The translations under genes were made by a program, and so were the position numbers. 64,000 nucleotides of DNA from Paraplanobispora takensis (lineage in GTDB: Bacteria; Actinomycetota; Actinomycetes; Streptosporangiales; Streptosporangiaceae). Under the pieces are notes generated by a model that searched no databases, was not told the DNA's origin, and worked only from the letters and a program-made list of their open reading frames with translations. The stretch's first letter is position 1; every line of letters starts with the position of its first letter. The stretch lies in the NCBI RefSeq assembly GCF_016863195.1, contig NZ_BOOK01000050.1, positions 25,661-89,660 on the forward strand, read 5' to 3'. Positions 32,842 to 41,195 of the stretch are shown piece by piece.

Positions 32842-33618
32842 TCAGCGGGGCACCGCGGCGCGGTCGAGGAACCGGCGCAGCCCGTCGCGCACCCCGTCGG
32901 TCGGCACGGTGGCGGCGAAGCAGGCGGCCTCGACCGCCAGTCCTTCGTCGATCGGCAGGTTGACGCCCCGGGTGACCGAACGCAGGCAGGCCGCCACGGC
33001 CGTCGGCGCGTGCCGGATGATCCGGGCCGCCAGGTCCCGCGCGGCGGCGAGGAGATCGCCGGCGGGGACGACGGCGTTGACCAGGCCGATCTCGGCGGCC
33101 CGCGCGGCGGGGATCGGGTCCCCGGTCAGGATCATCTCCAGGCCGCGCTTGCGGCCGACGTGGCGCGGCAGCCGCTGGGAGCCGCCGAACGGCGGGGGGA
33201 AACCGAGGGCGATCTCGGGCTTGGCGAACGTCGCGTGCCCGGCGGCGATCGCCAGCGGAGCGGCCTCGACGATCTCGCAGCCGCCGCCGTAGGCCAGGCC
33301 GTTGACCGCGGCGATCACCGGCTTGGGGAACTCCTCGATCCGCCGGGTCAGCGCGTGACCGCGCCGGACGATCTCGCGGAGAGCGCGCTCGGTCCCGCCC
33401 GCGATGCTCCCGGCCAGAGACGGGATGTCCGCGCCCGCGCTGAACGCCCTGGGACCGGCCCCGGTCAGGACGACCGCGCGGGCCGAGTCGTCGGACTCGA
33501 TGCGCTCGAGCGCGGCCAGCAGCGTGTCGATCGTCGGATAGTCGAGCGCGTTGAGCTTGCGCTCCCGGTCGATGGTGATCGTGATCAGGCTGTCGTTCTG
33601 CCCGATGTGGACGGTCAT
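32842..33618 (-). CDS. Enoyl-CoA hydratase/isomerase family protein
   Basis: 258 residues from ATG 33618. Crotonase-fold motifs are clear: the oxyanion-hole segments 'FSAGADIPSLAG' and 'NGLAYGGGCEIVEA', and both acidic positions of hydratases (Glu in GGCEI and Glu in FAKPEIALG). That supports true hydration of a 2-enoyl-CoA rather than isomerase-only activity. It is divergent from the MocR-type regulator across a palindrome and may be its target. It is not adjacent to other beta-oxidation genes. Confidence 0.9.
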   Translation of the reverse strand: MTVHIGQNDSLITITIDRERKLNALDYPTIDTLLAALERIESDDSARAVVLTGAGPRAFSAGADIPSLAGSIAGGTERALREIVRRGHALTRRIEEFPKPVIAAVNGLAYGGGCEIVEAAPLAIAAGHATFAKPEIALGFPPPFGGSQRLPRHVGRKRGLEMILTGDPIPAARAAEIGLVNAVVPAGDLLAAARDLAARIIRHAPTAVAACLRSVTRGVNLPIDEGLAVEAACFAATVPTDGVRDGLRRFLDRAAVPR

Positions 33619-33676
33619 GCGCTCGGGACTCCGTTCGCTGGGGGTCGGCCGTACCGAGCCTAGGAGCCGTAATCTG

Positions 33677-33696
33677 GGACGATCGAATAATCGTCC
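33677..33696. promoter_or_regulatory. Inverted repeat GGACGAT-N6-ATCGTCC between enoyl-CoA hydratase and MocR regulator
   Basis: GGACGAT (33677-33683) and ATCGTCC (33690-33696) are perfect arms with spacer CGAATA in an AT-richer patch of the divergent region. It is a likely operator for the MocR-type regulator, controlling itself and the hydratase. Confidence 0.6.
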
Positions 33697-33699
33697 TAG

Positions 33700-35067
33700 A
33701 TACAGCAGCGTCCCGGCTTCAGGGGGTCCGGCATCCGGTCACCGCTCTACAAGGCCATCGTCGAGGAGTTCGCCGCGGCGATCCGCTCCGGCGCGCTCCC
33801 GGCGGGCGCCCGCCTTCCGGCGCACCGCGATCTCGCGCGGGAGCGGCGGATCGCACTGGCCACGGCCACCCGGGTCTACGCCGAACTGGCCGCGATGGGG
33901 CTGGTCGCGGGCGAGCCGGGGCGCGGGACGTTCGTCCGGCACCAGGCGGGCTACGACGGGCCGGAGCCCTCGCGTGCCCTGCCGGTGCCGCGCGTGGCCG
34001 ACCTGTCGTTCAACCAGCCGCTGGCCCACGGCCAGGCCGACCGGCTGCGCCTGGCGCTGCGGGCCCTCTCCTCCTCGGGTGAGATCGAGTCGCTGCTCCG
34101 CCAGCACCCGCCGGGCGGGCGCCCGCACGACCGCGCGGTCGTGGCCACCTACCTGCTCGATCGCGCGATCGACGCCGCACCGGCCGACGTCGTGCTGACC
34201 GGCGGGACCCAGCAGGCGCTCGACTGCGTGCTGCGCGCGCTCACCCGGCCGGGCGACGTCCTGGCCGTCGACGCGCTCAGCTACCCGGGCATCAGGCTGC
34301 TCGCCTCCCAGCACGGCCTGGAGCTGGCCCCCGTCCCGGTGACACCGACCGGCCCGGACCTCGGCGCGCTGGAGCGGCTGTGCCGCGTGCGGCGCGTCCG
34401 TGCGATCTACGCGATCCCCACGGTGCACAACCCGCTGGGCTGGGTGCTCGACCGGGAGCAGCGGCTGCGGCTGGCCGCCACGGCGCGCGCCCACGACTGC
34501 GTGATCATCGAGGACGGCACCTACGCGTTCCTGGAGGCCGCGCCGCCCCCTCCGCTGCGGACGCTCGCCCCCGAACGCACCTGCTACGTCGCCGGCCTGT
34601 CCAAGAACGTCGCGACCGGACTCCGGTTCGGCTTCGCCGTGGTGCCCGCCCGGCACGTCGCAGCCGTCACCAGGAGCCTGCGGGCGGCCTCGTGGGGCGT
34701 GCCGGGTCTCGTCGTCGCGCTCGCCACCGGCTGGATCGCCGACGGCACGGTCGCGCGGCTGGAGCGGGACCGCCGCGAGGACGCCGCCGCGCGGCAGGAC
34801 ATCGCCCGGGCCGCGCTGGCCGGCATGGACCTCACGGCGCACCCCGTCTCCTACAGCGTGTGGCTCGGCCTGGAGCCGCACCAGCGTCCCGACCACGTCG
34901 CGGCGCTCCTCGCACGGGAGGGGATCCTCGTCTCCACCGCCGACGCGTTCGCCACCGGCCCCTCCCGTCCCCGCGCCCTCCGGCTGGCGCTGGGCACGCC
35001 GCCGCTGGACGGGCTCGGGCCGGCGCTGCGCCGCCTGCGCTGTGCGATCGAGGCGATCCCGCCGTGA
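33700..35067 (+). CDS. MocR-type regulator (GntR helix-turn-helix plus PLP aminotransferase domain), start codon not canonical
   Basis: The conserved frame begins after TAG 33697-33699 and reads SPLYKAIVEEFAAAIRSG...RLPAHRDLARERRIALATATRVYAELAAMGLV, a complete GntR winged helix. It continues into an aminotransferase-I domain with 'TGGTQQALDCVL', 'AIPTVHNPLGWVL', 'IIEDGTYAFLE' and the PLP Lys in AGLSKNVATGLRFG. No ATG, GTG or TTG occurs in frame between 33700 and 33892; the first is ATG 33895, inside the helix-turn-helix. Either an ATA (33700) or ATC codon initiates, or the start was lost by mutation (ATA would be one change from ATG), or there is a base error. Coordinates give the outer limit. 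Known relatives sense an amine or PLP derivative. Confidence 0.75.
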   Translation: MQQRPGFRGSGIRSPLYKAIVEEFAAAIRSGALPAGARLPAHRDLARERRIALATATRVYAELAAMGLVAGEPGRGTFVRHQAGYDGPEPSRALPVPRVADLSFNQPLAHGQADRLRLALRALSSSGEIESLLRQHPPGGRPHDRAVVATYLLDRAIDAAPADVVLTGGTQQALDCVLRALTRPGDVLAVDALSYPGIRLLASQHGLELAPVPVTPTGPDLGALERLCRVRRVRAIYAIPTVHNPLGWVLDREQRLRLAATARAHDCVIIEDGTYAFLEAAPPPPLRTLAPERTCYVAGLSKNVATGLRFGFAVVPARHVAAVTRSLRAASWGVPGLVVALATGWIADGTVARLERDRREDAAARQDIARAALAGMDLTAHPVSYSVWLGLEPHQRPDHVAALLAREGILVSTADAFATGPSRPRALRLALGTPPLDGLGPALRRLRCAIEAIPP

Positions 35068-35202
35068 CGGGCCGCCGGTCCGGCGCGGAGACCGGCAGCG
35101 TGACGGACGTGCCCGCCGAGCGCGGGCCCGGCACGAGAGCCGCAGTGTGGCGGACGTGCCCCCCTTGAGGGGCCGGCGCCCGCGAAGGCTCACGGGGCCC
35201 CT

Positions 35203-38200
35203 TCAGCACACCTTCACGTACGGCGTGTCGCCGCCCACGTGCTCCTGCCACTCAGCGGACGTCAGCGAACGGCCCGCCCGCCCGCACACCTCGGCCAGGG
35301 CGCGCCGGGGATCGAGCGGCAGGCTCTGGAAGCCTCCGTCCGGGCCGAGCATGTACAGCGTGCCGCCGTCCCGGGAGAAGGCGGCGAAGGGCGCGTCCAC
35401 GCCGTAGTCCGTCTCCCCGTCCACGGCGGCTCCCTGCGGCGCGCCGAGCTGCTGACCGGTGGCGACGTCGAACAGGGTGACCTGGGTGCCGTGCGCGACG
35501 GCGAGGATGCTCCCGTCGGGAGAGAACTTCGCGTTCCGCGCCCGGCCGGGCAGCCGGAACAGCTGCCCGGCCGGTTTCCAGGTCCGGGTGTCCCACAGGG
35601 TCACCGCCCTGGTGCCGTACGGCGAGACGGCCAGGGAGCCGGTGGGGGCGAGCACCATCCACTCCCGGGCGAGCGTGCCGGGCCCCTTCTCCCGCGGCAG
35701 CACCTTCCCGGCGCGCAGGTCGATCACGTCGACCCCGCCCGGATCCGCGGTGACCAGAGTCGTGCCGTCGGGGCTGAAGGACAGCGCCCCTGCGGCGACC
35801 GGCCGGAACCGCTTGACGACTTTCCCGCGGCCGAGATCGACGACCTCGACGCTTCCCCCGCCGTGGTAGTCGTTGGGCAGGCCGGCGCTGACCGCCAGGA
35901 GGCGGCCGTCCGGGCTGATCTCCAGATCGGTCTTCTCGGCGCCGCCGAGTTCCAGCTCGACCTCGCGCAGCCGGCGCCGGGTGGCCACGTCCCACAGCTC
36001 CACCCCCTCGACCGAGTTGTTCATGAAGCTGGTCGCCAGGGTGCGCCCGTCCGGGGTGACGGCCAGGCCCACCTCCTCGGACTCGTCGCCCGTACCGACT
36101 CCGATCTTCAGATCCCTCTCGGTGAGCGCGGGCGGCGACCAGGTACGGACGGTCCCGTCGGTCACCCCGAACAGGGTGTCCGCGGCGGAGCGCACCCGGG
36201 TGACATCGGTCCGCGCGCGCGGCGGGCGTGTCTGGCGGCCGATGTCGTAGACGGTGACCTGTCCCGAATCGTCCAGCACGGTCAGCATCCGGTCGTCGGC
36301 GCTGATCCTCGGCGGTCCGGCGACGCCGGAGGTCATGGTAAGACGGAGCAGCTGGACGGCGTCGCTCAGCCGCCACAGCAACAGGGTGGACCGCCCCGAC
36401 TCGGCGCCGAAGGTGATCAGGAACTCACCGTCGGCGCTGAAGACCGCCTCGCCGCCCGCGCCTTCGAGCTCCCGCTCATCCCACGCGCCGTGCGACAGGT
36501 CCCACAACCGCACCTTCCCCTCACGCTCCACGGCGGCGATCTCGCCGTCGGGTGAGAAGGCCAGCACCTGGTCGGCGAGGTCGCCGGGGAGCTGTTTCTT
36601 CTCCACCGGGCCGTCCCCGGGGAAGGTCCGCAGCTTCCCTGCGCCGGAGTTGTCGCCGACCACGCCGAAGCGATCCCCCGGCCCCAGGACCGCGTCACCC
36701 ACCTCCGTGACGCCCGAAGGCGCATCCTGCGGCAGCTCCAGCTTGCGGCGCGTGACGTTCCACAGTCCGCGGAACGGCCCGCCCACGTTCTCGTGCACGT
36801 GCAGGTAGCCGCCGCCCGGGCTGAAACGCAGCTCACTGGGATCGCCCCCGCTCCCCCCGTCCGCCCGGAAGCTCCGGGGAAGCGACGGGCCGCCGCCCAG
36901 GGGCTTTCCGGTGCGCAGGCTCCACAGCCGGACACCGTCCCCGCCGAGGGCCAGAGTGTCGCCGTCCGGGCCGAGCGCGGCGCTGGAAGGGCCCCTGCCG
37001 ACCCCGGTGAACGTCGTGATCGTCTTGCCGGTCCGCACGTCGTACGCGGTCACCCTGTCGCCGCCCGCGCTGACCAGCACCCGGCCGTCCTCGCTCAGCG
37101 CGCGTCCGGTGTTGGCCGCAACCGGGTCGGTGAAGACGTGCCGCTGCTGCTGACCGAGGGAGCCGAACACCGCCGCCCTGGCCTCGGGGACGTCCGCGAC
37201 GCGGTAGGCGGCGACGCTCAGCAGCATCGCCTTGGCCGGGTCGCGGTCACGGAGCGCGTCGGCCTGCAGGGCCAGCCGCCGGGCGGTGACCTGCGCGCGC
37301 TGCTCGGCCAGCCGCCGGTCGCTCTCGTCGCTCCTGCGTGACTGCTGCCAGGCGAGTGCGCCGCCCGTGAGCGAGGCGACGAGCAGTACGGCCATGCCCG
37401 CGCTCACCAGCCTGCGCCGCCTGCGCCGCTGCAGGGAGCGGGCCCTGCTCGTCCGGACGAACTCCGTCTCGGTGGGATTGAGCCGCACCCGGGCGGAGGA
37501 GGTCCAGGTCAGTGCCGCGTGCAGGGCGCTGCCCTGCAGGAGGTCCTCGGGGTGGTGCCCGTTGGCCGCCCAGTGGTAGGCGGCCTCGCCGAGCCGGCGA
37601 TGGCGGCCGATCGCCTCGTGGTCGGCGCTGATCCACTCGTGCAGCCGCGGCCAGGCGTGCAGGAGCGCCGCCTTGCCCATGGTGACCGTGCCGGCCGTGA
37701 CCCGGACGAGCGCGGCCTGCTCCAGCTCGGTCAGCACCTGCCGGGCGGGATCGGGCAGGCCCTCGGTCAGCTCGCCGAGCCCGGCGGCGCGCGGCAGCTG
37801 CGTGTCGTCGCGCACGTCCACCAGGCGCAGCAGCATGTCCCGCATCATGTCGCGCCCGGCCGGCGGCAGCCCGGCGTAGACCTGCTCGGCGACCACGCCC
37901 AGAGGGGGCTCGGCGGCCAGGGCGTCCGGAGGCCGTACTCCCGTCGCGGCCTGCGCGCCGTCCGACAGCAGGTCCTCCCCGGCCGGCGGGGCGCCGCCGC
38001 CGAGCAGTGCGAGCAGCAGTTGCTGCGCCGAAGGACGCGAGGCCGGTTCCTTCGACAGCGCCGCGCCGACGAGGTCGCGCAGCTTGCCCGGCAGCATGCC
38101 GAGGTCGGGATCGTGGGTCAGCAACCGGTTGATCACCGCGACCGGCGCGGGACCGGTGAACGCGTCACGGCCGGTGGCGGCGAACAGCACCACCGCGCCC

Positions 38201-38796
38201 CAGGCGAACACGTCCGCGGCGGGCTCCGCCTGGCCGCCCGCGAACAGCTCGGGCGCCATGTACGAGGGGGTGCCCATCAGCTCCTCGGTGGTGGCCGCCG
38301 AGGCGTCCGAGGTCCGGGCGATGCCGAAGTCGATGACCCGGGGCCCGTCGGGGCCCAGCAGCACGTTCTCCGGTTTCAGGTCGCGGTGCACCACGTGCGC
38401 CTGGTGGATGGCGGCCAGCGCGGTGGCGATGCTGATCGCCAGCCGGTGCAGGGCGTCGCCGTCCAGGGGTCCTTCCTGGTTCACCGCCCGGCGCAGGCTC
38501 GGGCCCGGGACGAACTCGCTGACGATGTACGGCCGCTCGCCCTCGAGGTCGTGGTCGATCACGCGGGCCGTGCAGAACGGGGGAACCCGCCGCAGCGCCC
38601 GGACCTCCTTGCCGAAGCGCCGCCGGAAGGCGGGGTCGCCCACGAGGTGCGGGTGCAGCAGTTTGACGGCGACCCTGTTGGCGGCGGCGTCGTAGGCCTC
38701 GAAGACCACACCCTGCCCGCCCGACCCCAGCCGCGTCGCCGGCCAGTAATCCCCCAGGCGTACCGGGTCCCCCGAGCGCAAGCCTTCTGTTTCCAC
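35203..38796 (-). CDS. Ser/Thr protein kinase fused to a WD40-repeat propeller
   Basis: 1197 residues from GTG 38796 (AAGGG four bases upstream). Residues about 15-270 are a Hanks-type kinase (RLGSGGQGVVFEAYD; Lys in VAVKLLHPH; VVHRDLKPENVLL; VIDFGIART; GTPSYMAPE). About 300-460 is a helical region with the STAND-like 'LLRLVDVRDDTQLPRAAGL...QVLTELEQAALVRV' pattern. One transmembrane helix follows (about 467-488, LVSAGMAVLLVASLTGGALAW) and then about twelve WD40-like blades (FSPDG/SADG motifs). The layout puts the propeller outside and the kinase inside, or anchors both by the helix. A common actinobacterial signalling type; ligand and substrate unknown. Confidence 0.92.
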   Translation of the reverse strand: METEGLRSGDPVRLGDYWPATRLGSGGQGVVFEAYDAAANRVAVKLLHPHLVGDPAFRRRFGKEVRALRRVPPFCTARVIDHDLEGERPYIVSEFVPGPSLRRAVNQEGPLDGDALHRLAISIATALAAIHQAHVVHRDLKPENVLLGPDGPRVIDFGIARTSDASAATTEELMGTPSYMAPELFAGGQAEPAADVFAWGAVVLFAATGRDAFTGPAPVAVINRLLTHDPDLGMLPGKLRDLVGAALSKEPASRPSAQQLLLALLGGGAPPAGEDLLSDGAQAATGVRPPDALAAEPPLGVVAEQVYAGLPPAGRDMMRDMLLRLVDVRDDTQLPRAAGLGELTEGLPDPARQVLTELEQAALVRVTAGTVTMGKAALLHAWPRLHEWISADHEAIGRHRRLGEAAYHWAANGHHPEDLLQGSALHAALTWTSSARVRLNPTETEFVRTSRARSLQRRRRRRLVSAGMAVLLVASLTGGALAWQQSRRSDESDRRLAEQRAQVTARRLALQADALRDRDPAKAMLLSVAAYRVADVPEARAAVFGSLGQQQRHVFTDPVAANTGRALSEDGRVLVSAGGDRVTAYDVRTGKTITTFTGVGRGPSSAALGPDGDTLALGGDGVRLWSLRTGKPLGGGPSLPRSFRADGGSGGDPSELRFSPGGGYLHVHENVGGPFRGLWNVTRRKLELPQDAPSGVTEVGDAVLGPGDRFGVVGDNSGAGKLRTFPGDGPVEKKQLPGDLADQVLAFSPDGEIAAVEREGKVRLWDLSHGAWDERELEGAGGEAVFSADGEFLITFGAESGRSTLLLWRLSDAVQLLRLTMTSGVAGPPRISADDRMLTVLDDSGQVTVYDIGRQTRPPRARTDVTRVRSAADTLFGVTDGTVRTWSPPALTERDLKIGVGTGDESEEVGLAVTPDGRTLATSFMNNSVEGVELWDVATRRRLREVELELGGAEKTDLEISPDGRLLAVSAGLPNDYHGGGSVEVVDLGRGKVVKRFRPVAAGALSFSPDGTTLVTADPGGVDVIDLRAGKVLPREKGPGTLAREWMVLAPTGSLAVSPYGTRAVTLWDTRTWKPAGQLFRLPGRARNAKFSPDGSILAVAHGTQVTLFDVATGQQLGAPQGAAVDGETDYGVDAPFAAFSRDGGTLYMLGPDGGFQSLPLDPRRALAEVCGRAGRSLTSAEWQEHVGGDTPYVKVC

Positions 38797-38857
38797 GCAC
38801 CCTTAGATGCATGATCGGCCCGGCCGGTTGTCGTGGAGATCGGCCGGGCCGTACGGG

Positions 38858-39358
38858 TCACGCGTTGTAGTAGGTGTAGAGCGGCTTCCAGGTGCCGGAG
38901 TACAGGCAGTTCAGCGACGGCTTGGCCGCCTTGCCCTCGGAGCAGATCTTGAACTCGACCTCGTAGACGCCGGTGTGGGAGAAGGTGAACTTGCGCGGCT
39001 TGTCATAGGAGCAGGTGCGGTAGTTGCGGTGCTTGAGGGCCACCTTGCCGCCGGACGCCTTGACGGAGACGCGGAACAGGGCCCAGCCGCAGGCCGGCTT
39101 GCGGGTCAGGTCGGTGACGGCGCCGGTGACCGTGACCCGGGCCGCGGGCGCGCTGCGGTCGTCCTTGGGCGTGGCCGTCAGCGAGCCGGAGGCCACGGCC
39201 TTGCGGCCGGCGGCGTGGTAGGGCCCCCACGAGGCGGGGGCGGCGGTCTGCGCGTCCGTGGCCTGTACGGCCGGACCGGTGGCGGCGTGGGCGGCGGCCG
39301 GGGCGAGGAGGGCGATGCCTGCGAGGGAGATGACGGCCAGAGCACGAGCGGTGTTCAT
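38858..39358 (-). CDS. Secreted protein of unknown function
   Basis: 166 residues from ATG 39358 after GGAAAGG. The signal peptide (MNTARALAVISLAGIALLAPAAAHA) is cleaved near AHA|ATG. The mature domain reads like a small beta-sandwich with alternating hydrophobic strands (ARVTVTGAVTDL; WALFRVSVKASGGKVALKH; HTGVYEVEFKICSEG) and four Cys that can form two disulfides. It could be a carbohydrate- or protein-binding secreted domain. No specific family recognised. Confidence 0.75.
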   Translation of the reverse strand: MNTARALAVISLAGIALLAPAAAHAATGPAVQATDAQTAAPASWGPYHAAGRKAVASGSLTATPKDDRSAPAARVTVTGAVTDLTRKPACGWALFRVSVKASGGKVALKHRNYRTCSYDKPRKFTFSHTGVYEVEFKICSEGKAAKPSLNCLYSGTWKPLYTYYNA

Positions 39359-39604
39359 CCGGGGGCCTTTCCTGCGGTCTGCGACTGAGCACAATGTGCG
39401 GCGAGTTGCTTTCAGCCCGCTTGAGGCCGGACTGCAGGCAGGTATCCGGCGGCGTTACCGGAGAAAACTGATACGGCTGGGACAGGACGGTCTCCTGCCT
39501 TCTGTTCTTTACCCGACCCGTGAGCTGCGGCAGATGATCGGCGGTCGCAACCGGGTACGGCCTACCCGGGAGGATCTCTCGACGGAGCGGACGGAAGGCC
39601 GAGA

Positions 39605-40855
39605 ATGACCAAGTCGCCGGAGGCGGCCGACGAGACCGGGCGTGTACGGGAGCTCGACGAGCTGAACGCGCTGGAGAGCCTGCTGGAGCCGGACTTCCAG
39701 GCCATCGCCATCTCGGCCGCGCACGTCTGCGAGGCGCCGATCGCGCTGGTCAATCTGGTCGCCGAGAAACGTCAGTACGTCAAGGGGCGGGCCGGCACCG
39801 ATCTGACCGGGGTGAACCCGGCGGTCCCGTTCTGCGAGCACACCATCGCCGGGCGGGAGTTCCTGGAGATCCACGACGCGCGGGCCGACCCGCGCTTCCG
39901 TGATCACCCGATCGTGACCGGCCCTCCCCGGACGCGCTTCTACGCGGGCATGCCGATGATCACCCGCCAGGGCAACGCCCTGGGCACGGTCTGCGTGATG
40001 AGCCCCCGCCCGGACCGGCTGGACGAGGCCCAGCGCCAGGCCCTGCACACTCTGGCCACCCACGCCGTCACCCTGATCGAGCTGCACGGGCGCGCCCACC
40101 AGGCCGAAGAGGTCGTCCGGCGGCTGGGCGCCCTGGAGAAGCTGAAGAACCAGTTCCTGAGCAACCTCAACCACGAGCTGCGCACCCCGCTCACCTCGAT
40201 CCGCAGCTATCTGGAACTGGTCCAGGAGGGCGGCCTGAACGAGGCCACCGAGCAGCGTTTTCTGCGCATCATCGAGCACAACAGCGGCCGCATGCTGCAT
40301 CTGATCAACACGTTGCTGCTGATGGCCGGCCTGAAGGCGCAGACCGCCACCTTCACCCCGGACTCGGTCGACCTGTCCGACCTGGCCCGCCAGGCGGTCG
40401 AGCGGGTCGACCCCGCGGCCGAGCTCAAGGAACTACAGCTCAACCTGCACGCCCGTGACCGGGTTCGGGTGTGGGCCGACGCCGAGCAGCTGCGCAACGC
40501 GCTGCTGCAGGTGCTGGACAACGCGATCAAGTTCACCGACCGCGGCGGCGCCGTCGACGTGGTCGTCGTCGCCGGCCCCCCGCCCGAGGTGGAGGTCCAC
40601 GACACCGGCGTCGGGGTGGAGTCCGAGGACCTGCGGCGCGTCTTCGAGGAGTTCTACCGGACCCGGCAGGCCGAGGAGCAGGCCGCCGGAGGAACCGGGA
40701 TCGGACTGTCCATCGTCGAGAAGATCATGGAGATGCACGGCGGCGCCGCCCGGATGGAGAAGGAGACGCACGAGGGCGTGTGCGTCCACCTCACGCTGCC
40801 CTCCTCAGCGCTTCTCCCCGATCCCGGCCGCCCCGATCCTTCCGGCGGGTCGTGA
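39605..40855 (+). CDS. GAF-domain sensor histidine kinase (soluble)
   Basis: 416 residues from ATG 39605. Residues about 25-170 are a GAF domain (ALVNLVAEKRQYVKGRAG; VPFCEHTIAGREFLEIHDARADPRF; FYAGMPMIT). The phospho-acceptor His lies in FLSNLNHELRTPLTSIRSY. The ATPase domain has DNAIKFTD, HDTGVGV and GTGIGLSIVEKIM. No membrane helix is present, so it senses an internal cue, perhaps redox or a small molecule. No response regulator is adjacent. It converges with a STAS gene and the large hybrid regulator, with which it may form one signalling island. Confidence 0.9.
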   Translation: MTKSPEAADETGRVRELDELNALESLLEPDFQAIAISAAHVCEAPIALVNLVAEKRQYVKGRAGTDLTGVNPAVPFCEHTIAGREFLEIHDARADPRFRDHPIVTGPPRTRFYAGMPMITRQGNALGTVCVMSPRPDRLDEAQRQALHTLATHAVTLIELHGRAHQAEEVVRRLGALEKLKNQFLSNLNHELRTPLTSIRSYLELVQEGGLNEATEQRFLRIIEHNSGRMLHLINTLLLMAGLKAQTATFTPDSVDLSDLARQAVERVDPAAELKELQLNLHARDRVRVWADAEQLRNALLQVLDNAIKFTDRGGAVDVVVVAGPPPEVEVHDTGVGVESEDLRRVFEEFYRTRQAEEQAAGGTGIGLSIVEKIMEMHGGAARMEKETHEGVCVHLTLPSSALLPDPGRPDPSGGS

Positions 40856-40874
40856 CGGCTCGGTGCGGCCGGGC

Positions 40875-41195
40875 CTACAGGTCGTCCTCGTCCAGCTCGG
40901 GGCCCATCCCCTCGACGGTGGTGAGCTCGGTGAGGCCGGAGACGATCAGGACGGGGGCGATGAGGGGGTTGGCGACGACCCGGATCTGCGCGGCGTGGGC
41001 GAACATGACCGACAGCCCGGCGCTGTCGAGATAGTCGACCGCGCTGAGATCGACGACCAGCACGCCGTCGCCCACGGAGCGGGTCACCGCGGCCTCCAGG
41101 TCGGGCGCGTTGCTCATGTCGATCTCGCCCGTGACGGCCAGGACCGCGGTCCCGTCGGGCCGCCGCGAAGCGGCCAGAGTCAGAGGGGTGCTCAT
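40875..41195 (-). CDS. STAS-domain anti-sigma factor antagonist
   Basis: 106 residues from ATG 41195. The STAS fold is complete, with the phosphorylatable Ser in VDYLDSAGLSVMF, so it can be switched by an RsbW-type kinase. Its ATG overlaps the stop of the upstream hybrid protein by four bases (ATGA), and that protein ends in an RsbW-like ATPase and contains a PP2C phosphatase. The pair therefore looks like a self-contained partner switch. The acidic C-terminus (PELDEDDL) is unusual for the family. Confidence 0.9.
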   Translation of the reverse strand: MSTPLTLAASRRPDGTAVLAVTGEIDMSNAPDLEAAVTRSVGDGVLVVDLSAVDYLDSAGLSVMFAHAAQIRVVANPLIAPVLIVSGLTELTTVEGMGPELDEDDL

